Numbered from the stretch's first letter, positions 13,874 through 22,666 are shown. The stretch is 64,000 nt of DNA from Pseudonocardia hierapolitana (GCF_007994075.1 NZ_VIWU01000001.1:8370001-8434000); one strand, 5' to 3'. Notes: a model not told the origin generated them from the sequence alone. Numbers and translations: made by a program.

Positions 13874-15616
13874 TCAGTCGCGGGCGAGGACGGCACCGAG
13901 CACGCGCCGCAGCTGCGCTGCCGGGTCGGCCGCGAGGTCGGCGCAGCGCCATGCGACGTGCAGGTCCGGACGCACGAGCACGCAGCCGTCCTCACAGACC
14001 TCGCGCGCCCGCGCCCAGTCCTCGTAGAGGTCGATGTGCTCGCGGCCGGGGCCGATCACGTGCGCGGCGATCTCGACGTCCAGCTCTTGCGCGACCTTGG
14101 CGGCCGCCTCCGCCCACGGCTCCCCCGAGATGCCGGTGAGCAGGCAGAACCGGCCCTTCCCGGCCAGGTCGTGCGTGGAGACCCGCCGACCGTCGCGGCC
14201 CAGCCAGACGTGCGGCAGCCGCGCGCCCGGCCACGTCGTCGGGTGGTGGTACAGCTCGGGGTCGCGGGTGTACTCCGGCTCCGGGGTGCCGTCCGGCACC
14301 ACCGCCGTCGACGCGTACCGCTGCCCCAGCTCCACGCCGTGGGCGTTGAACTCGTAGTTCTTGAGCTCGAGGGCCTTGCGAAGCGCCTCCCGCTGCCGGG
14401 CGGCCTCCGGCGTGTTCTCCGCGCGGGCCGCGATGTGGCGGCGCATCAGCTCCGGATCCGACTGGCCGATGAGCCCGAGCGCCTCGAAGATCGGTCCGAA
14501 CTCCTCGATGCTCTTGTTGGCGCGCAGCACGATCTGCCTGCCGACCGGCGCGCGCTCGGCGTCGAAGGTGTCGAGCAACGCCTCCCCCGCGGTGCCGCGC
14601 AGCACGAGTGCGAGCTTCCAGGCCAGGTTGTAGGCGTCCTGGATGGACGTGTTGGAGCCCAACCCGTTCGACGGCGGGTGCCGGTGCACGGCGTCGCCCA
14701 TGCAGAACACCCGGCCCGCGCGGTAGCGGGTGGCGTACATCTTGTTGTTGCCCCACAGCGAGATGGAGCGGATCGTCACCGGCACCGTCGGGTCGCCGAC
14801 CAGCTCGTGGACGATTCGGGTGGCCATCTCGTCGTCCACCTCGGGCGGCGGCAGGCTGATGTCGTAGCCCCAGACGATCAGCCACTCGTTCCACGGCCGG
14901 ACCATGCGCACCAGCCCGAGCCCGATCCCGCCGATGTCGGCACCGGGCTGCAGGACCCAGTACAGGACGCTCGGCCGGTGCGCCACCAGGTGGGACAGGT
15001 CGGCGTGGAAGACGATGTTCATCGAGCCCGCGAGGTCCATCCGCCCCTCGAACGGCAGCCCGACGTCGGCGGCCACCTGGCTGCGCCCGCCGTCGGCGCC
15101 GAGCACGTACTTCGCCCGGATCGGGAACTCCTGGCCGGTCGCCCGGTCCCGCGCCGTGACCGTGACCCCGTCGGCGTCCTGCACGAGCCCGACGTACTCG
15201 GTGTCGAAACGGATCCGGCTCCCCCGTGACGCCGCGTGCCCGATGATGATCGGCTCCAGGAACGTCTGCGGGATGTCGCAGTTCGGCGACGGGCTCGCGA
15301 GCAGGTAGTCCGACTCCCGCGCCGGGTCGGTCTCCCACGTGCGCACCCGACCGATCTCGTCGCCTGCGAGGCTCGTGCAGAACACCGTGTCGCCCATCAG
15401 CTCGTGGGGCGTGCCCTGGGCGAGCACGTCCTCCTCGATGCCGAGGTCGCGGAAGATCTCCATGGTCCGCTGGTTGGTGATGTGCGCCCGCGGGGTGTTG
15501 GCCGTCCAGCGGTACTTGGTGATCACCACGTGGTCGACGCCGAGCGTGGCCAGCGCGAGTGCGGCGCCGCCGCCTGCCGGTCCGCTGCCGATCACCAGAA
15601 CGTCGGTCTCGATCAC
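13874..15616 (-). CDS. FAD-dependent aromatic monooxygenase, TfdB/PheA type
   Basis: The 580-residue protein is a class A flavin hydroxylase like 2,4-dichlorophenol 6-monooxygenase. It has the GxGxxG at residues 10-15 (VLVIGSGPAGGG), the DG motif (VLGADGGRSQVAADVGLPFEG), and the GD motif with FAD contacts (GDAVHRHPPSNGLGSNTSIQDAYNLAWKL). The last 150 residues form the thioredoxin-like C-terminal domain of this family (GRFCLLTGISGEPW). The start is GTG 15616, with GGGAG upstream; extension to 16657 would cover the divergent LysR gene. It adds a hydroxyl group to a phenol-like ring using NAD(P)H and O2. It is the first gene of the operon and lies head to head with the LysR gene. Confidence 0.9.
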   Translation of the reverse strand: MIETDVLVIGSGPAGGGAALALATLGVDHVVITKYRWTANTPRAHITNQRTMEIFRDLGIEEDVLAQGTPHELMGDTVFCTSLAGDEIGRVRTWETDPARESDYLLASPSPNCDIPQTFLEPIIIGHAASRGSRIRFDTEYVGLVQDADGVTVTARDRATGQEFPIRAKYVLGADGGRSQVAADVGLPFEGRMDLAGSMNIVFHADLSHLVAHRPSVLYWVLQPGADIGGIGLGLVRMVRPWNEWLIVWGYDISLPPPEVDDEMATRIVHELVGDPTVPVTIRSISLWGNNKMYATRYRAGRVFCMGDAVHRHPPSNGLGSNTSIQDAYNLAWKLALVLRGTAGEALLDTFDAERAPVGRQIVLRANKSIEEFGPIFEALGLIGQSDPELMRRHIAARAENTPEAARQREALRKALELKNYEFNAHGVELGQRYASTAVVPDGTPEPEYTRDPELYHHPTTWPGARLPHVWLGRDGRRVSTHDLAGKGRFCLLTGISGEPWAEAAAKVAQELDVEIAAHVIGPGREHIDLYEDWARAREVCEDGCVLVRPDLHVAWRCADLAADPAAQLRRVLGAVLARD

Positions 15617-15684
15617 CGCGCGTCTCCCGTCGCCATCGTCGTGAGCTCCTTCACAGTGCAACCAACCGAGGCATTCGTCCAATA

Positions 15685-15713
15685 CGCATCGCAACGGCCA
15701 GCCATACGATGCG
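15685..15713. promoter_or_regulatory. Inverted repeat CGCATCG-N15-CGATGCG, LysR operator candidate
   Basis: A perfect 7-base inverted repeat (15685-15691 and 15707-15713) lies in the 99-base gap between the flavin hydroxylase (GTG 15616) and the LysR gene (ATG 15716). It abuts the LysR start, which is where autoregulatory LysR sites usually sit. With mismatches the arms extend on both sides (ATACGCATCG and CGATGCGCTAT). Confidence 0.55.
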
Positions 15714-15715
15714 CT

Positions 15716-16669
15716 ATGGACCTGCGCCAGCTCCGGTACTTCCTGGCGGTGGCCGAGGAACGCTCCGTCACCCGCGCGGCGGCGCGCCTGCACCTCACCC
15801 AGCCCCCGCTCTCGGCCCAGCTGGGCCGGTTGGAGCACGAGTTGGGGGTGGAGCTGTTCGTGCGGCACCGCCGCGGCGTCGATCTCACGGAGGCGGGGCG
15901 GCAGCTGGTCGAGCACGCCCGGCGCGTGCTCGCCGACGTCGAGGCTGCGGCCGAGTCGGTGCGCCGCACCGGCCAGGGGCGCAGCGGACGCCTCGCGCTC
16001 GCCTTCGCACCGGCGATCGCCTGGTCGGTGCTGCCGCCACTGCTGCACCGCTTCCGCACCGCACTCCCCGAGGTGGACGTGCGGTTCCTGGAGGCCGGAA
16101 CCGACGCGGTGGCCGAGCACGTGCGGGCCCGGCGCGCCGACCTCGGGCTGGTGCACCTCGCCCCGGGCGGCGCGGCCGGCGGCGTGGGACCCGACCTGGA
16201 CGTGGCCGTGGTGCGGCGCGAACCGCTCGTCGCGGTCCTGCCGCGGGAGCGCGCGGCCCGGCTCGGTGAGCGGGTCGACCTCGCCGAGCTCGCGGGCGAG
16301 CCGTTCGTCGCCCCGGCGCGAGAGCTCACCGGAGGCCTCGGCGCGCACGTGCTGGGGGCGTGCCGGCTCTCCGGCTTCGACCCGGTCCTGCGCGAGGTCG
16401 ACCTCGTCCAGACGGTCGTGGCACTGGTCGGCGCCGGGGTCGGTGTCTCGGTCCTGCCGGCGTCGGCGGAGCGGGTGTGCGGGCCGGACGTGGTCACCCG
16501 CCCGCTCGCCCGGCACGTCCCCGTGGTCGAGACCGGCCTGCTGCGCAGGCGCGCCGACCCGCCCGGTCCACCCGTGCAACGCTTCCTGCGCCTGGCTCTC
16601 GACACCCCCGAACCCGACGTGCTCGGGCCTGCGTACGCCCGCGTGCATCGCCCGCATCTCGAGACGTGA
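15716..16669 (+). CDS. LysR-family transcriptional regulator
   Basis: The 317-residue protein starts with the LysR helix-turn-helix (MDLRQLRYFLAVAEERSVTR then LHLTQPPLSAQLGRLEHELG) and continues into the type 2 periplasmic-binding-like effector domain from about residue 90 (LALAFAPAIAWSVLPPLLHRF). The first 60 residues are close to regulators of the CatR/BenM group, which respond to aromatic ring-cleavage products. It is divergent from the flavin hydroxylase operon, with the repeat at 15685-15713 between them, so it most likely activates that operon when its inducer is present. The inducer is unknown. Confidence 0.93.
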   Translation: MDLRQLRYFLAVAEERSVTRAAARLHLTQPPLSAQLGRLEHELGVELFVRHRRGVDLTEAGRQLVEHARRVLADVEAAAESVRRTGQGRSGRLALAFAPAIAWSVLPPLLHRFRTALPEVDVRFLEAGTDAVAEHVRARRADLGLVHLAPGGAAGGVGPDLDVAVVRREPLVAVLPRERAARLGERVDLAELAGEPFVAPARELTGGLGAHVLGACRLSGFDPVLREVDLVQTVVALVGAGVGVSVLPASAERVCGPDVVTRPLARHVPVVETGLLRRRADPPGPPVQRFLRLALDTPEPDVLGPAYARVHRPHLET

Positions 16670-16925
16670 GCGGATCGAAGGGAGCCAGACTCTCTGCGCA
16701 GGAAGGACGTGCTGCTGATCTGTGATCTTCAGCCAGGGTTTACGACGAGGTCCCCGGCGGAGGCGAGGCGGGTCGAGGTCTGACCGCCGAGGCCATCCGG
16801 CCGGCCCGGATCCTGGTCCGGCTGATGCCGGACGCGCCGGCGCCGAGCGGGCTGCTCGCAGCTACCTGGAGCACCGCCGTCCCGAGATCTGAGAATTCTT
16901 CGGGGCCGATGTCCATGCCGGGCGG
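16670..16925. other. Intergenic region, possible short degenerate coding remnant
   Basis: About 255 bases upstream of the DUF899 hairpin. One + strand frame reads GLTAEAIRPARILVRLMPDA with a Pro-Ala end, similar in feel to the C-terminus of a short-chain dehydrogenase, but it has no start and no ribosome site. I treat it as a possible remnant. Promoter elements for the DUF899 gene must also lie here; none is clear. Confidence 0.3.
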
Positions 16926-16962
16926 CTCCCTTCGTCGATGGGGCGAACCGAGACGAAGGGAG
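16926..16962 (+). promoter_or_regulatory. Perfect 11-bp hairpin overlapping the ribosome site of the DUF899 gene
   Basis: CTCCCTTCGTC (16926-16936) and GACGAAGGGAG (16952-16962) form a perfect 11-pair stem with a 15-base loop. The 3' arm contains most of the Shine-Dalgarno sequence (GGGAGAGG at 16958-16965) for ATG 16969. If it folds in the mRNA, the ribosome site is hidden. It could also be a DNA operator for a dimeric regulator. Confidence 0.6.
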
Positions 16963-16968
16963 AGGTCC

Positions 16969-17787
16969 ATGAGCATCGACCCGACCACGCCCGCGCCAGA
17001 AGTGGTCGACCGGAAAACCTGGCAGGCCGCGCTCGACGAGCTGCGGGTCCGGGAGAAGGCCCACACGCGCGAGGGTGACGCGATCGCCGCCGCGCGGCGG
17101 CGGCTCCCGATGGTTGAGATCGATCCCACGATCGCACTGGTCGGTCCGGACGGGCCGGTCACGCTGCTGGACGCGTTCGAAGGGCGCCGCCAGCTCGTCG
17201 CCTACTACTTCATGTGGCACCTCGGCCGCCCCTCGGCGGAGCAGTGCGAAGGCTGCACGCACTACACCACCCAGGTCGCCGAGCTGTCCTACCTGCATTC
17301 CCGCGACATCACCTACGCCGTGTTCTGCCAGGGTCCCCACGCCGAGAGCGCCCGTTACCACGAGTTCATGGGCTGGGACATGCCCTGGTACTCCGTGCAG
17401 GACTCGGCCGAGACCCTGCTGGCCGGCCGCCAGGTCGGCCTGATGTACCTGGTGAGCTACCTGCGGCAGGGCGACCGCGTCTTCGAGACCTACTGGACCA
17501 CCCGCCGCGGTGTGGAGGCCATGGACTACAGCTACGCGCTCATGGATCTCACCACGTACGGGCGCCAGGAGCCGTGGGAGGACTCGCCACCCGGCTGGCC
17601 GCAGGAGTGGCAGGTCGACGGCTCCAGGCTGCAGAAGAACAACCTGCGGATGAACGGACGCCCCATCGCCCACTGGTCGCGGCTCGAAGCCGGCCGTTCC
17701 GACGACCTGACCGGCGGCGGCTCCGAGCCGCGAACTCCGGACGAGGGCCACCCGGCTTCGTCGTCGCCGGGGTGCTGTCACTCGTAA
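16969..17787 (+). CDS. DUF899 (thioredoxin-like) family protein
   Basis: The 272-residue protein belongs to the DUF899 family, which has a thioredoxin-like fold. Its start (VVDRKTWQAALDELRVREKA) and the core GRRQLVAYYFMWHL followed by EQCEGCTHYTTQVAELSYLH are characteristic. CEGC sits where thioredoxins have CxxC, so a redox role is possible but unproven. The rest keeps the conserved YWTTRRGVEAMDYSYALMDLT. GGGAGAGG lies 4 to 11 bases before ATG 16969; a longer form would start inside the hairpin region. It stands alone and converges with the DyP operon across a strong terminator. Confidence 0.88.
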   Translation: MSIDPTTPAPEVVDRKTWQAALDELRVREKAHTREGDAIAAARRRLPMVEIDPTIALVGPDGPVTLLDAFEGRRQLVAYYFMWHLGRPSAEQCEGCTHYTTQVAELSYLHSRDITYAVFCQGPHAESARYHEFMGWDMPWYSVQDSAETLLAGRQVGLMYLVSYLRQGDRVFETYWTTRRGVEAMDYSYALMDLTTYGRQEPWEDSPPGWPQEWQVDGSRLQKNNLRMNGRPIAHWSRLEAGRSDDLTGGGSEPRTPDEGHPASSSPGCCHS

Positions 17788-17841
17788 GACGCCGCTCGCC
17801 ACGGCGTGCCTCGTTCTCCTCCGCGGTGAACGTGCTGCCGA

Positions 17842-17880
17842 CGGAGGTCCGGATCGCCTGCGCGACGATCCGGACCTCCG
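17842..17880. terminator. Strong bidirectional hairpin terminator
   Basis: A perfect 15-pair stem (CGGAGGTCCGGATCG at 17842-17856 with its complement at 17866-17880) encloses a 9-base loop. It lies between the DUF899 stop (17787) and the DyP peroxidase stop (17968), which converge. This is the clearest terminator in the window. Confidence 0.85.
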
Positions 17881-17967
17881 CAGCACCTCGCCCGGGCGGG
17901 CGGCTACACCCTCGCCACCGCCCTCGTCATCGCTGCCGGTCGTCAGCCACGGCCGGCATCTCGGCGA

Positions 17968-19218
17968 TCACGTTCCGAGGAGGCCCTGCCCGACGAACTC
18001 GCCTTCCGCGCACCCCGGTGGGATGACGAAGGCGGCCGACCCGACGTGGTTGATCCACAGGTTCATCACGTCGGACTCCGCGAGGCGGGCCTGCACCGGC
18101 ACGAACGCGGTGGCCGCGTCCGCCTGGTAGGCGGCGAAGAGCTGCCCCGCGTCGGGCGCGCCGTCCGGGGTGGGCCCGTCGTCGTAGCTGTAGCCACGCC
18201 GCAGCATCCGCTCGGCCGGAGTGCGCGCCTTCGCCCGGACGACGTGGGCACTCGCCGGCACGATCGGCATGCCGCGCTCGTCCACCGCCCGCGGATCCAC
18301 CTCGTCGAACTCGGTGCCGCCGGTCACCGGGGCGCCGGTGTCGAGCCGGCGGGCGAACGCCATCTCCTTCCCGTCCCGGCCGAAGTCGTCCCACGTGTCC
18401 AGGTCCATCCGGATCCGCCGCAGCACGAGCATGGTGCCGCCGACGAACCACGACGGGCCGTCGCGCACCCAGACGGCCTCGGCCAGCTCGGTGGAGCCCG
18501 GCTCGGGGTTGGCCGTGCCGTCGCGCTGGCCGAAGAGGTTGCGCGGCGTGGTCCCTGCCGGCTCGGACCCGCGGGCCGGGTTGAACCCCCGCTGGGTCCA
18601 GCGCACCGTGGCGATGCTGCGGGCGTCCCGGACCAGGCGTCGCACCGCGTAGGACAGCGGCACCGGGTCGTCGGAGCAGACCTGCAGCAGCAGGTCACCA
18701 CCTGACCATCGCGGGTCGAGCCGGTCGGTCGGGAACGCGGGCAGCTGACGGACGACTGCGGGGCAGTCCTCCGTACGACCCACCGCGTCGAACAGCCCCG
18801 GACCGAACCCGAACGTCACCGTCAGCCGTGACGGCAGCGCGGGGAGCTCCTGGTCCTCGGCGGCGAGTGGAGCTCGCCCGCCCATCAGCCGCGCGGCGTC
18901 GTCCGTGAGCAACCGCAGCAGCCGGCGCACCTCGGCGGGCCCGCTGCCGGCGGCCAGATCGAGCCCGAGGAAGACGGCATGTGCCTGCGCCGGAAGGGTG
19001 TCTATTCCGGGCTGGTGGACACCGTGGAACGGAACGGTCTCCGCGCCCGGCGGCGCCACCGCGACCGGCCCGGCCTCCGGGTCGTCGTGCCGGGCCGCGA
19101 GCGCCGCGGCGGTGCCACCACCGACAGCGGCGGCGGCACCGCCCAGCAGCAGGGCCCGGCGACGGAACGAGGGACCCGGCCCGCTGTGCCCACCATTCGC
19201 TCGCTGACGCTCGGTCAT
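17968..19218 (-). CDS. Tat-exported DyP-type heme peroxidase, EfeB-like
   Basis: The 416-residue protein begins with a twin-arginine signal (SFRRRALLLGGAAAAVGGG, Arg19-21), so it is exported folded with its heme. The DyP hallmark GQRDG is at 230-234, with catalytic Asp233. A later His in PASAHVVRAKA is the likely heme ligand, and RGYSYDDG is typical of the EfeB branch. These enzymes oxidise dyes, phenols or porphyrins with peroxide. EfeB members usually sit beside iron uptake genes efeU and efeO; here the partners are a PCu(A)C copper chaperone, whose stop overlaps this start (ATGA), and a membrane protein. A link to copper and peroxide stress is therefore more likely than iron uptake. Confidence 0.92.
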   Translation of the reverse strand: MTERQRANGGHSGPGPSFRRRALLLGGAAAAVGGGTAAALAARHDDPEAGPVAVAPPGAETVPFHGVHQPGIDTLPAQAHAVFLGLDLAAGSGPAEVRRLLRLLTDDAARLMGGRAPLAAEDQELPALPSRLTVTFGFGPGLFDAVGRTEDCPAVVRQLPAFPTDRLDPRWSGGDLLLQVCSDDPVPLSYAVRRLVRDARSIATVRWTQRGFNPARGSEPAGTTPRNLFGQRDGTANPEPGSTELAEAVWVRDGPSWFVGGTMLVLRRIRMDLDTWDDFGRDGKEMAFARRLDTGAPVTGGTEFDEVDPRAVDERGMPIVPASAHVVRAKARTPAERMLRRGYSYDDGPTPDGAPDAGQLFAAYQADAATAFVPVQARLAESDVMNLWINHVGSAAFVIPPGCAEGEFVGQGLLGT

Positions 19219-19814
19219 CCGCCCTGCCCCGCCGAGGAGTGCACGTCGCCGGAGCCGCCGTCGTAGTTCTCCTCCCCACCGCTGGTCTCCTTCGCCAGGG
19301 CCGTGAAGCGGGTCGTGGAGCCGTCGGACAGCGAGATCGTGACGTCGACCTGGTCACCAGGGCGGATCGGCGACGCCAGATCCATGATCATGATGTGGTC
19401 GCCGCCCGGGGCGAGCACGCGCGGCGCGCCCGGCTCGACGACGAAGCCGTCGTCCTTCGGCCGCATCGTCATCGCACCGTCGCTGCCGGCGACGACCTCG
19501 TGCAGCTCCGTGCGCGGCGAGGCCGACGTCTGGGCGGACACGACGGTCACCGGTGTGGACCCGGTCGTGCTGAACGTGCCGAACACCGCCGTCATCCCCG
19601 ACTCGGCGGTCTTGACCCACGGATCGGCGACCGTGACGGCGGCCGCCGGGACCGCGGCGGGTGCGGGGACCGCCGCGGATGCGACGTCGGATGCTGCGGC
19701 AGATGCTGCGGCGGACGGGGCGGCGGACGGGGCGCCGCACCCCGCGAGCCCGATGACGCATGCGGTCGTGACCAACAGGAGCGGCCCGCGACGCGGGCGT
19801 GCGGAAACAAGCAT
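19215..19814 (-). CDS. PCu(A)C-type periplasmic copper chaperone lipoprotein
   Basis: The 199-residue protein has a lipoprotein signal ending in LAGC (Cys26), a long Ala/Pro/Ser linker, and then the PCu(A)C domain. The copper-binding set is visible: His105 (ELHEVV), Met117 (MTMRP), His140 and Met142 (GGDHIMIMDL), which matches the family pattern H-x(about 10)-M-x(about 21)-H-x-M. PCu(A)C proteins bring copper to cytochrome oxidase CuA or hold copper in the envelope. The tail (EENYDGGSGDVHSS) is unusual and unconserved in my view. The gene ends inside the start of the DyP gene, so they are translated together. Confidence 0.92.
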   Translation of the reverse strand: MLVSARPRRGPLLLVTTACVIGLAGCGAPSAAPSAAASAAASDVASAAVPAPAAVPAAAVTVADPWVKTAESGMTAVFGTFSTTGSTPVTVVSAQTSASPRTELHEVVAGSDGAMTMRPKDDGFVVEPGAPRVLAPGGDHIMIMDLASPIRPGDQVDVTISLSDGSTTRFTALAKETSGGEENYDGGSGDVHSSAGQGG

Positions 19815-19913
19815 GTGAGATCCCTCGGCTTCGGTGTCCGGATCCGGCCGGGCAACGGGCCCGGGCCGGCGAAAACGCGTCGCGGCGCACCGAACCGGGG
19901 ATCGGACCTCCGG

Positions 19914-20447
19914 TCAGGTTCGCGACGCGAGACACCGATCCGGCGGACCACGCCTGCTGAGGTCGTGCAGGGTCACCGCGGGACGCAACCGGGGAACGTC
20001 GCCCGGGGCGGCGATCACGAGCCGGCGCACCGGCAGGGGCCGGAACGGACGCAGCACCACCACCGGCACGAGCACCCGGGCGACACGCGTGATCAGCCGC
20101 TCGCCGCGGGCGAGGAGAACACCGAGGACGAGGGCCGCGACCGTGTGCGCGACGAGCATCGGCGGCGAGGGGAGATGGTTCCCGTGCGCCATGTGCGCAG
20201 GCGCGGCCATCACGAACGCGCCGTGCAGCACCACCTGGGCCGAGAGCAGCGCGACGGCCGTGGCGATCGCGCCGCGTGGCCTGCCGGCGAACGTCGACGA
20301 GGCCGCCTCGACGAGCACTCCCAGCAGCAGGAGCGCCAGGACGTCGGGGACCTCGCCGCCCGCGGTGACGTGCGCACCGAGGGACAGGCCCACGGCACAC
20401 GCGGCGAACGCCGCGGAGCGGACGCTGCGGCCGCTCGACGTGGGCAT
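19914..20447 (-). CDS. Small hydrophobic membrane protein of the copper operon
   Basis: The 177-residue protein has about four membrane segments (for example PDVLALLLLGVLVEAAS, GAIATAVALLSAQVVLHGAF and MLVAHTVAALVLGVLLARG) and a short His/Met loop, APAHMAHGNHLPSPP, between two of them. That loop looks like a metal-binding site facing the outside. I do not know a named family. Genes of this size and type often precede PCu(A)C chaperones in actinobacteria; the gap to the chaperone is 99 bases and holds GC-rich inverted repeats. A role in copper handling is inferred from context and the loop. Confidence 0.7.
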   Translation of the reverse strand: MPTSSGRSVRSAAFAACAVGLSLGAHVTAGGEVPDVLALLLLGVLVEAASSTFAGRPRGAIATAVALLSAQVVLHGAFVMAAPAHMAHGNHLPSPPMLVAHTVAALVLGVLLARGERLITRVARVLVPVVVLRPFRPLPVRRLVIAAPGDVPRLRPAVTLHDLSRRGPPDRCLASRT

Positions 20448-20547
20448 GACCGCGGAGTCTACGACGGCCCGGTCCGCCGATTCACCGGAACGGGACGCAC
20501 CGGCCGAGGCCCCGGCGCGTCGGTGGGGAGGGCGGGGTCCTTCGCGC

Positions 20548-21078
20548 TCAGCCGAGTCCCGTCAGGACCGCCGGGGGCATCTTGATCTCCAGCAGCACGA
20601 TGAGCACGTTGAGCAGCACCCCGAACACGGCGACGGACACGACCACGAAGAGCCAGCTCTTCCTCGCCTGGAAACGCAGCAGCGCGACCAGCCAGATCAG
20701 TGACGCGTAGAAGAACGGGACCGCCAGCCCGAGCAGCGGTAGCGCCACCAGCCAGAGCGTCAGCGCGACGACCCTGCGCGCCACGCTCCCCGCCTCCCCG
20801 GGTTCGGCAGCGGATCCCGATCCGGCGTCGTCGTGGCCGTCGGAGACCGACGCGCCGATGTCGACGATCTCCCCCTCGGTCAGCGAGTGGCCTGCGCGGA
20901 CCCGGAGGAGATCGGCGACGAGGTTGTAGCCGGCGGCCACCGTCCCGCTGAGGGCGATGAAGGCGGGGAACCAGTAGGTCGGGCTGCTGAGGGCCTGCAG
21001 GGAGATGGCCGCCGCGGCGAGGAAGACCGCGAGGACGACCCCGTCCGCCCAGATCCGTACCGCGCTCAGGTCAACCAC
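20548..21078 (-). CDS. tctB: TctB-family small membrane subunit of a tripartite tricarboxylate transporter
   Basis: The 176-residue protein has four membrane segments (VVLAVFLAAAAISLQALS, FPAFIALSGTVAAGYNLVADL, VVALTLWLVALPLLGLAVPF and SWLFVVVSVAVFGVLLNVLIVLL). The cytoplasmic or periplasmic loop between segments 2 and 3 is acidic (DGHDDAGSGSAAEPGEAG). This size and topology match TctB, the poorly conserved small subunit. Its start overlaps the end of tctA by 8 bases. It works with TctA to move a carboxylate delivered by the TctC binding protein, driven by the sodium or proton gradient. Confidence 0.88.
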   Translation of the reverse strand: MVDLSAVRIWADGVVLAVFLAAAAISLQALSSPTYWFPAFIALSGTVAAGYNLVADLLRVRAGHSLTEGEIVDIGASVSDGHDDAGSGSAAEPGEAGSVARRVVALTLWLVALPLLGLAVPFFYASLIWLVALLRFQARKSWLFVVVSVAVFGVLLNVLIVLLEIKMPPAVLTGLG

Positions 21079-22603
21079 GGTTGGCCTCCTCGGCCGGTTC
21101 GGTCATCGTCCGGGCACCCGCGAACCTGCCGAGGAGCCGGCCGAAGACGTCGGTGAACCCTGCGATCAGCGTGAGGACGATGAGGAGGCCGATGACGATG
21201 ACCGAGGGCTGGGTCAACCAGCTCCACTCGTACCGGCCGACCGAGATCCAGAGGTAGCTCTCCGCGCCGGTCCCCAGGACGAACCCGATGAGCAGCGGAG
21301 GGCGTGGCCACTTGAGCGCCTGCATCAGCCAGGCCAGCAGGCCGATGACGATGACCGCCACCACGTCGCCCCACCGGACTCCGGCCTGGTAGGCCGCGAT
21401 GACCATGATCACCAGCAGGAACGGGCCGTAGGTGTAGGGCTTCAGGAGGCTGATCTTGCTGAGCGTTCCGGCGAGCGCCGCGCTCGACATGGCCCCGATG
21501 GCGTTGGCGAGCACCAGCGTCCAGATGATCACGAAGATCAGGTAGAGGTTCTCGGCGCGCAGCATGCTCGGCCCGGTCGCGATCCCCATGGTCGCGAAAC
21601 CGCCGAGGAGGATCGCGGCCGTCGCGCTCCCCGGGATCCCGAACATCAGGGTCGGGACGAGTACCCCGCCGTCCTTGGCGTTGTTGGCGGCCTCCGGGGC
21701 CATGACCCCGCGGATGTCCCCCTTGCCGAACTGGTCGCGATCCTTGCGCACCGCTTGCTTGGTCGCGCCGTAGGTGATCCAGTCGATGACGCTCCCGCCG
21801 ATCCCCGGGACGATGCCGAGTGCGCTACCCAGGAGGGAGTTGCCGACGAGCACCCCCTTGTGGCGGAGGGCGGCGCGGGCGCCACGCAGCACGCCGCCAC
21901 GCTGGTGCGCCAGCGTCCGTGCCACCGCCTGGTTCTGCGTGAGCAGCGACATGACGGACGGGATCGCGAAGAGCCCGACGGCGAGGACGGACAGGTCCAG
22001 CCCGTCGTAGAGGTAGAAGATGCCACCGACGAAGCGGTACTCGCCGGTCATCGACGCGCTGCCGATCGTCGCGAGCAGCATCCCGATCAGTCCCGACATG
22101 AACGCCGGGCCGACGGCGCCCCTGGCGAGCACCGCCACGAGGCTGAAGCCCAGCAGCGTCAGCATGAACAGCTGCGGGGACCCCATCCCGACGATGATCG
22201 GGCGGGCGAGCGGGATCAGCACGAGGAGGACGACCGCGCCGATGAACCCGCCGAGCATGTTGGAGGTGAAGGCGGCGCCGAGCGCGACGTTGGCCAGACC
22301 CTTGCGGGCCATCGGATAGCCGTCGAGAACGGTCGCCTGTGACGCGGCGGTCCCGGGGACACCCATCAGGACCGACGGGAACGTGTCACCGATCGTCGTG
22401 GCGGCGTTGAGGCCGATGAGCATGGCGATGCCGCTCGCAGGCTCGAGCCCGACGATGAGCGGGAGCAGCACCGCCATGCCGGTGAGCCCGCCGAGTCCCG
22501 GGATGAGCCCCAGCACCAGGCCGATCGCCACGCCGATGAACAGCCAGACGAGGTGCTGAGGGCTGACCAGGATCTGCAGCGCCTCGATCGCGGATTCAAG
22601 CAC
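21071..22603 (-). CDS. tctA: TctA large permease subunit of a tripartite tricarboxylate transporter
   Basis: The 510-residue protein has the conserved TctA features: the repeated glycine-rich motif GLVLGLIPGLGGLTGMAVLLPL near the N-terminus, the matching GSALGIVPGIGGSVIDWITYG in the second half, and FGIPGSATAAILLGGF. About a dozen membrane segments are visible. Start GTG 22603 has only a weak ribosome site. It lies between tctC and tctB in one operon. The substrate is a carboxylic acid, but the type cannot be predicted from TctA. Confidence 0.94.
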   Translation of the reverse strand: MLESAIEALQILVSPQHLVWLFIGVAIGLVLGLIPGLGGLTGMAVLLPLIVGLEPASGIAMLIGLNAATTIGDTFPSVLMGVPGTAASQATVLDGYPMARKGLANVALGAAFTSNMLGGFIGAVVLLVLIPLARPIIVGMGSPQLFMLTLLGFSLVAVLARGAVGPAFMSGLIGMLLATIGSASMTGEYRFVGGIFYLYDGLDLSVLAVGLFAIPSVMSLLTQNQAVARTLAHQRGGVLRGARAALRHKGVLVGNSLLGSALGIVPGIGGSVIDWITYGATKQAVRKDRDQFGKGDIRGVMAPEAANNAKDGGVLVPTLMFGIPGSATAAILLGGFATMGIATGPSMLRAENLYLIFVIIWTLVLANAIGAMSSAALAGTLSKISLLKPYTYGPFLLVIMVIAAYQAGVRWGDVVAVIVIGLLAWLMQALKWPRPPLLIGFVLGTGAESYLWISVGRYEWSWLTQPSVIVIGLLIVLTLIAGFTDVFGRLLGRFAGARTMTEPAEEANRG

Positions 22604-22666
22604 CGGTCATCGGTCCGTTCATCTCCGGCACGACTCCTGTCATCCGAGCTGCGGGGATCAGCCGGC

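Noticed and set aside
15617..16657. A much longer start for the flavin hydroxylase at 13874
   Set aside because: The extra 347 residues run antisense through the LysR gene and have no domain; GTG 15616 begins the FAD motif correctly.
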